DNA of 64,000 nucleotides, from assembly GCA_000702525.1 (NCBI GenBank), contig JNIN01000002.1:421047-485046 (forward strand), in the 5' to 3' direction. Origin of the DNA: Lachnospiraceae bacterium AC2012 (GTDB lineage: Bacteria; Bacillota; Clostridia; Lachnospirales; Lachnospiraceae). The position numbers and the translations under genes were made by a program. Of this stretch, positions 54,215-63,247 are shown one piece after another. The notes below the pieces were generated by a model. The model saw only the letters and a program-made list of their open reading frames with translations. It was not told where the DNA came from and made no database searches. Each line of letters opens with the position of its first letter. The first letter of the stretch is position 1.

Positions 54215-54445
54215 ATGAATGAGAAGAAGCAATTAATTGAATATATTGTGCAGGATATTGTGGAAATGATTACGCAGGATCAGGGCGTTGAGTTTGATGA
54301 GGCAATGGATCGTTTTTATGAGTCGGAAGTATTTGATAAATTGCAAGATGTTGAAACGGGATTATATAGAGAAAGTACTGCGTATATCTATGATTTATAT
54401 AAAGACGAATTAAATTTTGGACGTATTTTGCAGGCTGAAATATAG
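54215..54445 (+). CDS. Small helical protein in the ADP-ribosyltransferase cassette
   Basis: The 76-residue acidic, helical protein (LIEYIVQDIVEMITQDQGVE, then ETGLYRESTAYIYDLYKDEL) starts four bases after the DUF3990 stop. It resembles small proteins often found with DUF3990 and may be a second antitoxin or adaptor. I cannot assign a family with certainty. Confidence 0.65.
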   Translation: MNEKKQLIEYIVQDIVEMITQDQGVEFDEAMDRFYESEVFDKLQDVETGLYRESTAYIYDLYKDELNFGRILQAEI

Positions 54446-54454
54446 AGATTAGAT

Positions 54455-54488
54455 ATTTTCATGGCGAGGCGTTGGCCTCGCCATTTTT
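54455..54488 (+). terminator. Terminator, identical copy 2
   Basis: Identical over 34 bases to 53386-53419, with five T. It ends the toxin cassette and abuts the end of the convergent DMT transporter gene. Confidence 0.93.
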
Positions 54489-54491
54489 ATT

Positions 54492-55412
54492 CTAAGATTC
54501 CGGGAAAATGCTTGGCAGTACTTGCGCCAATACGATTGCTCCAAACATCAGACTTGCGCCGAAAATTTCGGAGGCAGTCATAATCTGGGAGAGTAGAATC
54601 CATCCGGCAATTGCGGAAATTACGGACTCCAGGCACATAATCAGTGAGGCAACCGTAGGATGTAGATGTCGCTCCGTGATGATTTGTAAGGTGTAGGCAA
54701 CGCCACTGGAAAGTACGCCAACATAGAGAAGTGATGGGAGCGCATCGAGTATGCCGGACCAGGTAGGCGATTCGTAAATAAAAGTGAGCAGTAACGTTTC
54801 CAGACCGCATACAAGGAATTGCAAGCAGGACAGGATAATCCCGCGGCAACGCATGGAAAAATGCGCCACGCATAAGATTTGAATCGCAAAGATAAACGCG
54901 CAAATAAGCTCGAGTAGGTCGCCAAACGCGGAAGCATCGCCGCCGAGATCTTTGCCAAAGAGGCAGAGGAAGTAAAGACCAACGACGGAAATGCCTGCGC
55001 ATACGAAGAGATATCCCGGAACTCGGTGTTTGAGCAGGATGCCGAGCAGGGGAACCAGGATGACGTAGAGCGCGGTTAAGAAGCCGGCCTTGGTTACCGT
55101 GGTGTATTGGATGCCGACCTGCTGGAAGTTAGAAGCGGCGCAGAGGACTGTGCCGCAAATGAATCCGCCCAGGAGTTCGGCTTTAGTAAATGGCCCAATC
55201 ATATAAACTTCACGCGATTTGGTACGTTTCTTGTATCGTTCAGTGAAAATCGCAACCGGGATCAGAAATAGAAATCCGATAAAGCTTCGGCCTGTCGTAA
55301 ATGCGAGTGGCCCGATATGTTCCATGCCAATGGCCTGGAAGACGAATGCCGTGCCCCAGATCAACGCAGCGATAAAAAGTAAAAATGAATATTTCAGTTC
55401 CGTTTTGTTCAT
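54492..55412 (-). CDS. DMT superfamily (EamA) transporter
   Basis: The 306-residue protein has ten membrane segments in two EamA repeats, starting LFIAALIWGTAFVFQAIGME, with the second repeat about 155-300. A short polar insert (TERYKKRTKSREVYM) follows the second helix. The family exports amino acids or other metabolites; the substrate is unknown. GCGAGG lies before the ATG. It is monocistronic. Confidence 0.9.
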   Translation of the reverse strand: MNKTELKYSFLLFIAALIWGTAFVFQAIGMEHIGPLAFTTGRSFIGFLFLIPVAIFTERYKKRTKSREVYMIGPFTKAELLGGFICGTVLCAASNFQQVGIQYTTVTKAGFLTALYVILVPLLGILLKHRVPGYLFVCAGISVVGLYFLCLFGKDLGGDASAFGDLLELICAFIFAIQILCVAHFSMRCRGIILSCLQFLVCGLETLLLTFIYESPTWSGILDALPSLLYVGVLSSGVAYTLQIITERHLHPTVASLIMCLESVISAIAGWILLSQIMTASEIFGASLMFGAIVLAQVLPSIFPES

Positions 55413-55563
55413 AGTAATCCTCGCCTTTTTTCATAACTTCTGCTATTATACCTGTCAAACAGTCGAAATGGAACACGAAGTGTTACAATAAGAGAGATGT
55501 TTATAGTGTATGAAGGAAAAGACTGCATGAAGAGACTGCGTGAATAAAGGAAGGTTTGGAAGT

Positions 55564-56199
55564 ATGGACGTAGAAAAGAAGAAACGTATGGAGTTAGAGA
55601 ATCGCGAGCTTGTATGGGAGCCTGTGGAGACAGAGCATCTGGTGCAAGACGAATATATAGATATGCGTGTGATGAGCTATAGGATGCCGGACGGTAGCAT
55701 TTCCGGACCGTATTATAACTATAGCCGCCGGAATTATGCGGTGATTGTCGCGACGGACGAGGAGGGAAATTATATCTGTGTACGCCAGTATCGCCATGGC
55801 ATTCGTGAAGTTACGACGGAATTCCCGGCGGGCGGTCTGGAACGTGAGGACGGCGTAGAATATGGCGCGGCTGGTGCAGCGGATGGAGTGGATCGTGTGA
55901 CAGAGCATCCGGCAACAGAAGGAGCGCTGGAAGCTGCAAAGCGTGAACTACAGGAGGAGACGGGATACATTTCGGATGAGTGGGAGCACTTGATTACGAT
56001 TCCTTCCAATGCTTCTGTCGCAGACAATTGGGCGTTTATCTTCCGTGCGAAGAACTGTAGGAAAGTGAGCGGACAGAATCTGGATGATACGGAATTTTTG
56101 AATGTCATGAAATTTACACCGGAGGAAATACAAGAAATGATCCATTCCGGCGATTTCCAGCAGGCGATGCACGTGATGGCTTGGTATATGAGTAAGTAG
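55564..56199 (+). CDS. NUDIX hydrolase, ADP-ribose pyrophosphatase-like, with insertion
   Basis: The 211-residue protein starts at ATG 55564 (AAGGAAGG upstream; an in-frame GTG at 55540 is less likely). It has the ADP-ribose pyrophosphatase-like start YIDMRVMSYRMPDG and YICVRQYRHGIREVTTEFPAG. The NUDIX box ends EAAKRELQEETGY, but about 25 residues (EDGVEYGAAGAADGVDRV and beyond) are inserted between FPAGGLE and the helix. The catalytic Glu residues remain. It would hydrolyse ADP-ribose or a related nucleotide. The next gene starts 12 bases on. Confidence 0.85.
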   Translation: MDVEKKKRMELENRELVWEPVETEHLVQDEYIDMRVMSYRMPDGSISGPYYNYSRRNYAVIVATDEEGNYICVRQYRHGIREVTTEFPAGGLEREDGVEYGAAGAADGVDRVTEHPATEGALEAAKRELQEETGYISDEWEHLITIPSNASVADNWAFIFRAKNCRKVSGQNLDDTEFLNVMKFTPEEIQEMIHSGDFQQAMHVMAWYMSK

Positions 56200-56211
56200 A
56201 AAGAGGTCGAT

Positions 56212-57048
56212 ATGGATTACGGAATGCCAAATTTAATTGAAAATGAGACGTTGGAGCAGGATATTGCGCTCTGCAAAAGACTTCACTTGAATTTTATTGA
56301 GTTAAATACCAATTTCCCGGAGTATCAGATTGAAAAGTTGGAAGATACGGAGCGATTGTTGCAATTAGCGGAAGAGGCCGGGATTTATTATACGATTCAC
56401 ATTGATGAGATGTTGAATATTGCGGATTTTAATCCGATTGTGCGAGCTGCATATCTTGAGACGGTTCGACGAACCATTGAAGTGGCCAAGAAATTAGCAC
56501 CTCTCAAGAAGAAATACAGCACATCGGAAGCGCTTTCAAACTTGCCAATGACGATAAATATGCATATGCACCACGGAATTGTTGTCACCCTTCCGGATCA
56601 AAAGGTTTTGATATACGAAAAACGTTTTGAGGAATATAGAAAGCACTTTATGGAATTCCGTGATTTAGTGGAAGAATGGATTGGTGATAGTGAAATCCAG
56701 ATTGCAATCGAGAATACGGACGGATTTAGGGACTTTGAGAAGAAGGCCATAGAAGAAGTGCTGCAAAGCGATAAATTCGCTCTAACATGGGATATCGGGC
56801 ATTCTAACGCTACGAATGAGATAGACCAGCCGTTTATCCGCGAGCATAGAGCGAAGCTGAAACATTTTCATATTCATGATGGCTGTACAAATCCCGTGCA
56901 GGACCATATGGCACTTGGAAATGGTACGATTGACCTTCGCGAGAGACTCCAGTTTGCCAAGGACTGTGGTGCACGCTGCGTCCTGGAGACGAAGACGATT
57001 AAGGCGCTGGAAGAGTCCTGTAAGTGGTTGGAAGAGGTAACCCTCTAA
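56212..57048 (+). CDS. Sugar phosphate isomerase/epimerase-like TIM barrel
   Basis: The 278-residue protein resembles the xylose-isomerase-like/AP endonuclease 2 family: YYTIHIDEMLNIADF, INMHMHHG, IAIENTDGF, LTWDIGHSNATN, KHFHIHDG and RCVLETKT. Metal ligands (His, Glu, Asp) are thus in place. It may isomerise a sugar or act on DNA; the former is more usual. GAAAGAGG lies before the ATG, close to the NUDIX gene, suggesting an operon. Confidence 0.83.
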   Translation: MDYGMPNLIENETLEQDIALCKRLHLNFIELNTNFPEYQIEKLEDTERLLQLAEEAGIYYTIHIDEMLNIADFNPIVRAAYLETVRRTIEVAKKLAPLKKKYSTSEALSNLPMTINMHMHHGIVVTLPDQKVLIYEKRFEEYRKHFMEFRDLVEEWIGDSEIQIAIENTDGFRDFEKKAIEEVLQSDKFALTWDIGHSNATNEIDQPFIREHRAKLKHFHIHDGCTNPVQDHMALGNGTIDLRERLQFAKDCGARCVLETKTIKALEESCKWLEEVTL

Positions 57049-57051
57049 AAC

Positions 57052-57093
57052 AAAAAGAGAAGGATAACTACCCCTTAGTTATCCTTCTCTTTT
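57052..57093. terminator. Bidirectional terminator between convergent genes
   Basis: AAAGAGAAGGATAACTA pairs with TAGTTATCCTTCTCTTT around CCCCT, with flanking A and T runs. Confidence 0.93.
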
Positions 57094-58023
57094 CTATTCC
57101 CAAATATCCGTCGGTTTCCACTGCTTTTTCTTTCCAATACAGTATAGAGCGATTCCCGCCACAAGCAGTACAATGGCTACAAGAACGGTGCCTTCGACTC
57201 CAAATCCGGTATTGTAGGCAAAGCTATTCTTTGCTGTGGATGCTTTTAAGACGAAAACGCCATAAGGACTGTCGGCGCCGCTATTTGGAAGCCCAAAGAG
57301 GATGTTTTGCGTGAAATTCCATGCGGCATGTGCAGCAAAGGCCGCCCAAAGGCTATCTAGATAGTAAACAATCATAGAGAAGACGATACCAACCAGGAAA
57401 ATATTAACTAAGGACAGGATGGTTACGCCGTCATTCAGTATATGCATAATGAAAAATAAAGCGGAGTTTCCAATAATGGCAATCACGGGTTTTTGATATT
57501 TCTTTAGGAGCTTCTGATACAAGTAACCGCGGCAAATCAATTCTTCAGCAGAAGACTGTATAAATACCATGAGAAATGCCGGAATGAGTATCTGAGGCTC
57601 AATACCGTAAAAGGTTAATTCGATATCCCCGTGTAAATAAGCAACCAGGATGCAAAAGCCATTTAAGGCAAATCCTAACAATAATCCAAGGAATAACTTA
57701 GATACGGTATTGCCACGAGTATAGGTTGTTATTGTTCGATAAAGTGGACGGTTATTCTTCTTTAAGAACCAAAGCAATGTAACAATCCAGATTCCAATAA
57801 AACTGAGATATCCATCCGCGATTAATACAAGTGGTGGGAGCTGTGCGATGACTTCGGAATAAGCATCGGGATCAGTAAGTAGCATGGGGTCATCGATTAT
57901 GGAGATGGCATACTGGCCGATGGGAATACCGACGATGAGCCCACCGACGATGCTTCCTACGATGATAAGTGCGACTGCAACAAGCATATATACGACAAAA
58001 TTATCCAATAACTTTTCTTTCAT
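57094..58023 (-). CDS. CPBP family intramembrane protease
   Basis: The 309-residue protein has about eight membrane helices and the CPBP (Abi) motifs: EExxxR at E160/E161/R165 (SSAEELICRGYL), H194 (FFIMHI) and HxxxN at H232/N236 (HAAWN). Members cleave membrane proteins or confer bacteriocin self-immunity. No bacteriocin gene is nearby. GGGAGAG precedes the ATG. It is monocistronic. Confidence 0.92.
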   Translation of the reverse strand: MKEKLLDNFVVYMLVAVALIIVGSIVGGLIVGIPIGQYAISIIDDPMLLTDPDAYSEVIAQLPPLVLIADGYLSFIGIWIVTLLWFLKKNNRPLYRTITTYTRGNTVSKLFLGLLLGFALNGFCILVAYLHGDIELTFYGIEPQILIPAFLMVFIQSSAEELICRGYLYQKLLKKYQKPVIAIIGNSALFFIMHILNDGVTILSLVNIFLVGIVFSMIVYYLDSLWAAFAAHAAWNFTQNILFGLPNSGADSPYGVFVLKASTAKNSFAYNTGFGVEGTVLVAIVLLVAGIALYCIGKKKQWKPTDIWE

Positions 58024-58241
58024 TTGCGCTCTCCCTATTTAAAAGTGATGATTCATAGATCAATTTCCTACATCAATAGATGTATACCTATATTAAACCG
58101 AAGAATTCGGATATCGTCAATGAAAAACCTTGCCAAATCGCGCTGGAAAGATGACAAACCCCTTGTTTTATGGTATAAAGAGAGGGCTCATATAGAGCGT
58201 AGTAGTAATAAAGTAAGACACAAAAGAGAGAGAGGTAAGAC

Positions 58242-59216
58242 ATGCGAAAGATTCGTAAAATCGGAGCATGCCTTGTTTGTGTATGCTTGATATTAAGCAC
58301 ACTGACAGGCTGTTCGCAGTCATCTGAGAGGATGATGTTTGGAACGGGTGGAACTGCCGGTACCTATTATTCTTATGGCGGAATTATTGCACAGTATATG
58401 ACGACATATGCTGATGTAAAGACCGTTGCAGTATCGACAGGCGGTTCAAAAGTTAATATTCAAAGTATTCAGGATGGTGATTTCCAGCTCGGATTCACAC
58501 AGTCTGATGTTATGACATATGGTTGGAATGGTACACGCGCATTCGAAGAGGATGGTGCGACACATGATTTCCGTGTTTTAGCAGCGCTTTATGCGGAGAC
58601 CGTACAGGTGATCACAATGGACGATTCGATCACTTCCATTGAAGACCTTAAGGGCAAGAGTGTTTCCATCGGCCAGGCTGGCTCTGGTGTATATTTCAAC
58701 GCGATGGATGTGCTTTCCGCCGCTGGTCTTGATATTGATGATATCAATCCGCAGTACCAGTCCTTTGAAGATTCCAAGGAAGCATTGAAGGATGGTAAGA
58801 TTGATGCGGCATTTATCGTTTCTGGTGCGCCTACAACGGCGATTACAGAGCTTGCCACAACAAATGGTGTAAATCTGATTAATATCGATGGAGATTTACA
58901 GGAGAAGATTCTCGAAGAATGTCCATATTATGATCCTTATGTGATCCCTGCAGGAACTTATCCTGGACAGGATGAGGATATCCAGACAATTACCGTGCAG
59001 GCGACGCTGGTCGTCTCTGCAAATGCAGACGAGGATACGGTTTATAACCTGACAGCCTCTATTTTTGATCATATCGAGGATATTACATTGGAAAATGCGA
59101 AGGGTAGTGAATTGAGTCTGGAAACAGCTACAAGCATTACAACGGTTCCATATCACGCAGGTGCTGCGAAGTATTTTGCGGAACATGGAATCACAGTCAA
59201 TACAGAAGAAAACTAA
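58242..59216 (+). CDS. TAXI-family TRAP transporter solute receptor lipoprotein
   Basis: The 324-residue protein has a lipoprotein signal with LTGC (Cys about 24). The TAXI receptor fold follows, with MMFGTGGTAGTYYSYGG, VSTGGSKVNIQSIQDG, IGQAGSGVYFNAMDVLSAAG and ITTVPYHAGAAKYFAEHG. It binds a carboxylate or amino-acid-like solute outside the membrane. AGAGG precedes the ATG. The permease gene follows by 18 bases. Confidence 0.92.
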   Translation: MRKIRKIGACLVCVCLILSTLTGCSQSSERMMFGTGGTAGTYYSYGGIIAQYMTTYADVKTVAVSTGGSKVNIQSIQDGDFQLGFTQSDVMTYGWNGTRAFEEDGATHDFRVLAALYAETVQVITMDDSITSIEDLKGKSVSIGQAGSGVYFNAMDVLSAAGLDIDDINPQYQSFEDSKEALKDGKIDAAFIVSGAPTTAITELATTNGVNLINIDGDLQEKILEECPYYDPYVIPAGTYPGQDEDIQTITVQATLVVSANADEDTVYNLTASIFDHIEDITLENAKGSELSLETATSITTVPYHAGAAKYFAEHGITVNTEEN

Positions 59217-59234
59217 AAGAGGAGGGACGGTAGA

Positions 59235-61184
59235 TTGAACGAAAATTTAAACCATCATGCCTCTGCTCCGGAGGTTTCGGCAGAAACAATAGATGCCGTA
59301 ATGAAGAAATATGACAGAGAGAGTAATACTCGTATCTGGGAAGGCAAGGCGAAGCTCGCTGTTGCATTGATTTTAGTTGCATTTTCACTCTGGTGTATCT
59401 GGGTGACATTATTTGCAACATTCCTTGAAGAAATTCGACTTACAAGCTTTATGGGCTTGATTATCCTTATGGGATTTTTGATTTACCCTGCAAAGAAGGG
59501 TGAGCAGACACCGAATCATATCCCTTGGTATGATTTGATTTTCATGATTGCTGGTACGGGCTCTTACCTGTATTTCACATTTCATGCAGAAGCAATCGTT
59601 AACCAGGGTACGCGTTTTGAATGGTATCAGATTATCATCGGTATCATTGCAATTGCGGCTTTGATTGAAGTTACAAGACGTTGTGTAGGTATTCCAATCC
59701 TGATTGTAGCTGCGTTCTTCGTGATTTATGCACTTGGATTTGGACTGACGAATCCAGAGTTTCTTGGTAGAGTGAAGTATCTGGTAAGAAACCTCTTCTA
59801 TACGAAGGAGGGTATCTTCTCTACACCGGTAAATGTTTGCTCGAAATATATCGTTGTATTTATTATTTTTGGTGCCTTCCTGGAGAAGACTGGTATCTCA
59901 GAATTCTTTATCAAGATGGCAAATAGTATTGCTGGTCGTTATGCAGGTGGCCCAGCGAAGGTAGCGGTTATTTCCTCTGCACTTTGCGGTATGGTTTCCG
60001 GATCTTCTGTAGGAAATACGGTTACTACCGGTTCTGTAACAATTCCTATGATGAAAGAGACGGGGTATAAGGCGGAGTTTGCGGCTGCGGTAGAAGCGGC
60101 AAGTTCCACAGGTGGCCAGATTATGCCTCCAATCATGGGAGCGGCAGCATTTCTTATGGCGGACTTTATTGGTGTGCCATATTCCAGCATTTTAGGAAGA
60201 GCGGTACTTCCAGCGCTTCTTTATTTCCTGGGAATCTTTATTTCGGTTCATTTGGAAGCGAAGAAGTTGGGACTTACAGGTATTTCGAAAGAAGATCTGC
60301 CAAAGTTCCTGAAGCTGATTAAGAAATCCTACCTCCTGCTTCCTCTGGTTATGCTGGTTGTGTGGGTTTCTGGAAACTTTATGACGATGCAGAGAGCTGC
60401 GACATTCGCAATCATTCTTTCTGTGATTGTTAGTTTATTTGATTCCGAAAATCGTATTACACCAAAGAAGATTCTTCAGGCTCTGGAGCAGGGTGGAAGA
60501 AGCGCGATTACAGTAGGAGCTGCCTGCGGTGTCGCTGGCATTATCTCTGGTGCCATTACGATGACGGGGCTTGCAAACGATTTGATTAATGCCATCGTTG
60601 GTGTTGCAGGGGATCATCTGATTATTGCTTTAGTTCTTACAATGCTTTGCTGTATCGTCCTTGGAATGGGTGTTCCAACAACCGCAAATTACTGTATTAT
60701 GGCGGCAACAACAGCTCCAATCCTGGTACGTATGGGTGTTCCTGCAATGGCGGCTCATTTCTTCGTATTTTACTTTGGTATTGTTGCTGATATCACACCA
60801 CCGGTTGCGCTTGCGGCTTATGCGGGTTCAGCTATTGCGAAGAGTAATCCGATGCGTACGGCATTCCAGGCGTCTAAGCTTGCAATTGCTGCGTTTATCG
60901 TACCTTATATGTTCGCCTATAACCCAGCGATGCTTCTGATTGATACAACACCACTTGCTGTGGTTCAGATTATCATCACATCAGTTCTTGGCGTATTTGG
61001 CCTTGCAGCAGCGCTTGAGGGATATTGTTTTACCCATATGAATGCGTTGATTCGTCTTGTACTTGCTGTCGGTGGTTTGATGTTGATTCATCCAGCACTT
61101 ATGACAGACCTTGTCGGTGCAGCACTTCTTGCTGCAGGACTTGTTGTTCTTAAGATGTTAGCAAAACGTGAGGAGGAGAAATAA
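59235..61184 (+). CDS. TRAP transporter fused permease (4TM-12TM)
   Basis: The 649-residue protein fuses the small (DctQ-like) and large (DctM-like) membrane subunits, as usual for TAXI systems. It has about sixteen to eighteen helices. Typical motifs are GSSVGNTVTTGSVTIPMMK, ASSTGGQIMPPIMGAAAF and GMGVPTTANYCIMAATTAP. It imports the solute bound by the TAXI receptor using an ion gradient. TTG start with GGAGGG upstream. Its stop overlaps the next gene by one base. Confidence 0.93.
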   Translation: MNENLNHHASAPEVSAETIDAVMKKYDRESNTRIWEGKAKLAVALILVAFSLWCIWVTLFATFLEEIRLTSFMGLIILMGFLIYPAKKGEQTPNHIPWYDLIFMIAGTGSYLYFTFHAEAIVNQGTRFEWYQIIIGIIAIAALIEVTRRCVGIPILIVAAFFVIYALGFGLTNPEFLGRVKYLVRNLFYTKEGIFSTPVNVCSKYIVVFIIFGAFLEKTGISEFFIKMANSIAGRYAGGPAKVAVISSALCGMVSGSSVGNTVTTGSVTIPMMKETGYKAEFAAAVEAASSTGGQIMPPIMGAAAFLMADFIGVPYSSILGRAVLPALLYFLGIFISVHLEAKKLGLTGISKEDLPKFLKLIKKSYLLLPLVMLVVWVSGNFMTMQRAATFAIILSVIVSLFDSENRITPKKILQALEQGGRSAITVGAACGVAGIISGAITMTGLANDLINAIVGVAGDHLIIALVLTMLCCIVLGMGVPTTANYCIMAATTAPILVRMGVPAMAAHFFVFYFGIVADITPPVALAAYAGSAIAKSNPMRTAFQASKLAIAAFIVPYMFAYNPAMLLIDTTPLAVVQIIITSVLGVFGLAAALEGYCFTHMNALIRLVLAVGGLMLIHPALMTDLVGAALLAAGLVVLKMLAKREEEK

Positions 61185-61798
61185 TGGAAAATTTAAAGTA
61201 TCCGGTTATTTGTATCAGTCGTGAGTATGCCGCATACGGTAGAACCGTTGCGCGCCGTCTTGCGGAGTTATTAGATGTTCCATTTTATGATCGAGATTTC
61301 GTAACGGAGACAGCGAAACGAAGTGGATATTCGGAAGAAGATATTAGAAGAGAGGGCGAGGCGATGAGCCGCGCTACTCGATTCTTAAATAGTGTTATGA
61401 ACAATGCGATGGTTTATAGCAGTTCTTATGACAGCATTTTCCATGCGCAGAAGGAGGTTATCCTGGAGTTATCCCAGAAGCCATGTATTATCGTTGGACG
61501 TTGCGCTGGATACGTGCTTAGAGATGCAGGAATCCCTAGTTTTAACGTATTCCTCTATGCGGATAAGGACGTTCGTACAAAGCGTGCAGGCGAGTTGGAA
61601 GAGAATATTGGTCTCGACCCTAAGAAGGCACGTGAACGCCATGATATCCTGCGAGAGACTTATTATAAGCAGTATACACATCAGGATCTTGGAGATTATC
61701 ATAACTATGATATTTGTCTGAATACTGGTGAAGTTGGCCCGGAACGTTGTGCCGACATTATTGCGGAAATCGTGCTTACAAGTCGCGAGGACCAGTAA
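61184..61798 (+). CDS. Cytidylate kinase-like protein
   Basis: The 204-residue protein belongs to the cytidylate-kinase-like group: ICISREYAAYGRTVARRLAE, FYDRDFVTETAKRSGY, CIIVGRCAGYVLRD and YHNYDICLNTGEVG. The P-loop is normally SREYGSGGR; here it reads SREYAAYGR, so phosphate binding may be altered. It is translationally linked to the TRAP permease (one-base overlap). A role in processing the imported solute is possible but unproven. Confidence 0.82.
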   Translation: MENLKYPVICISREYAAYGRTVARRLAELLDVPFYDRDFVTETAKRSGYSEEDIRREGEAMSRATRFLNSVMNNAMVYSSSYDSIFHAQKEVILELSQKPCIIVGRCAGYVLRDAGIPSFNVFLYADKDVRTKRAGELEENIGLDPKKARERHDILRETYYKQYTHQDLGDYHNYDICLNTGEVGPERCADIIAEIVLTSREDQ

Positions 61799-61831
61799 GA
61801 GAGTTAGCGATGTTTATGCACTAAGCATTAG

Positions 61832-61894
61832 AAAAGCCATGCTGCCCGCAGTGCCCTGAAAGATGGGTTCTGCCGTGGTAGCATGGCTTTTTTT
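61832..61894. terminator. Terminator of the TRAP operon
   Basis: AAAAGCCATGCT (61832-61843) pairs with AGCATGGCTTTT (61880-61891), followed by more T; the 36-base loop may fold further. Confidence 0.85.
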
Positions 61895-61909
61895 CTATAT
61901 TGGGTTTAC

Positions 61910-63245
61910 TTATATTTGCGTTGCCTTTGGAGTTTCGTTTGCGAGCGGTAACTGCACAATGACCTGGAAACGATCCTCAAAGGACATAAAGCTACAATAT
62001 CCGTGCAATGCGCTTACGTGCTCGCGGATACTGCCCACACCAAATCCGGTGCGACCTTCCTCTTTTTCGGATGGCTGAGAGCCTTCTGCAGAAAGACAGA
62101 TCCGATGTGCACTATTCGCAAGGAAGATCGTAAGCATCGAGTCGTCCTGCTTGATTTTTAGGTCGACATACGTTCCTTGTCAATTCGCATACAAGCTTCT
62201 ATCGCATTATCCATCAGATTTCCCAGGATGATGGAGAGATAGAGTGCATGTTTTTTCAGCGGTGCCTCCTGCGTCAATTGAAATTCGGTACGAAAATCAA
62301 TTTGGTTGGTATGCATGGTATCAATCTTTGGCGACAGGATGACATCCAGCGTGTGGAAGCCTGTGACACAGTGGTTTGTAGCAGAGATTACATTGGTAAT
62401 CTGGTCGAGCTTCGAGGAAGCACTTTTGAAATCTTTAATTCGATATCGGCCTGCACAGAGAGCAGGAGATTCTTCATATCATGTCGAATCTTTGATAATT
62501 CCTTTCATCGAGCATTCTCTGCTGGAAATATCTCGTCCCTGGAAATCAGCTGTTCCTCCGCGATTTTTTTGCTGGTGATCATCATCCCACGATACAAATA
62601 GTTGATGGAGATATTGATCAGGATGAGGCTGAGAACAAAATCATATTAAAACGTAAACATTCAACTGCATCGATACAATAATCAGAATCAGGAAGATGAT
62701 GAGCAGGGAATCAATGGAGATATAATGCTTCGTAGTCATTTCCATAGATTTCTTCAGGAAGAAATGTAACTGCAACTGGAAAAATCCAATGACGATCACA
62801 GAGAAGACAATATGATTCCAGTATCCCATCAGTGCCGTAGACGTCGTAGAAGCGCATAGCGGCTGCTGAGACGTTCTACGGTAAGTGCATATCCATATGC
62901 GCAAATCAAGTACGAGAAACTGAACTGTAGCACGTTGATAGATATTCTTCCAAAGGTCCAAGGAGGAAGATATGACTTCCAATCATGAAAACTTCGATAA
63001 AGATAATCAGACGGATGGACGCGCAAGATTCAAGATCAACGTTAGATGATTCTCAAATCCGCGTGTAAGCCAACGTAAAAATTCGTGTAAGGTGATGATA
63101 AAAAAGCATCCCCAGGAAGTTCCAGACCTGAAATAGGTAAGGGATTTTCGGTATTCAAATATTTGATGGAAATACATGCCTGCAGAATTACAGGTAGGCC
63201 GATATCCACAAGATGTAAAAAGAACATAATGATGTTAAGTGACAT
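61910..63245 (-). pseudogene. Decayed GHKL (AgrC/LytS-like) sensor histidine kinase
   Basis: On the minus strand, fragments of one kinase appear in successive frames. The start at 63245 gives MSLNIIMFFLHLVDIGLPVI. Membrane pieces then include FSFSYLICAYGYALT and VIGFFQLQLHFFL. The H-box is RHDMKN near 62480. The N-box is GNLMDNAIEACM near 62200, and the G-box region GFGVGSIREHVSALHGY near 62030. At least four frame changes and an in-frame stop in the helix before the H-box break it. It follows the response-regulator remnant directly, as in agr-like two-component operons. Multiple lesions mean a real pseudogene or poor sequence quality here. Confidence 0.75.
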
Positions 63246-63247
63246 TT

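Noticed and set aside
62248..62601. Plus-strand frames over the decayed kinase
   Set aside because: They lie opposite conserved kinase motifs and have no recognisable protein features.
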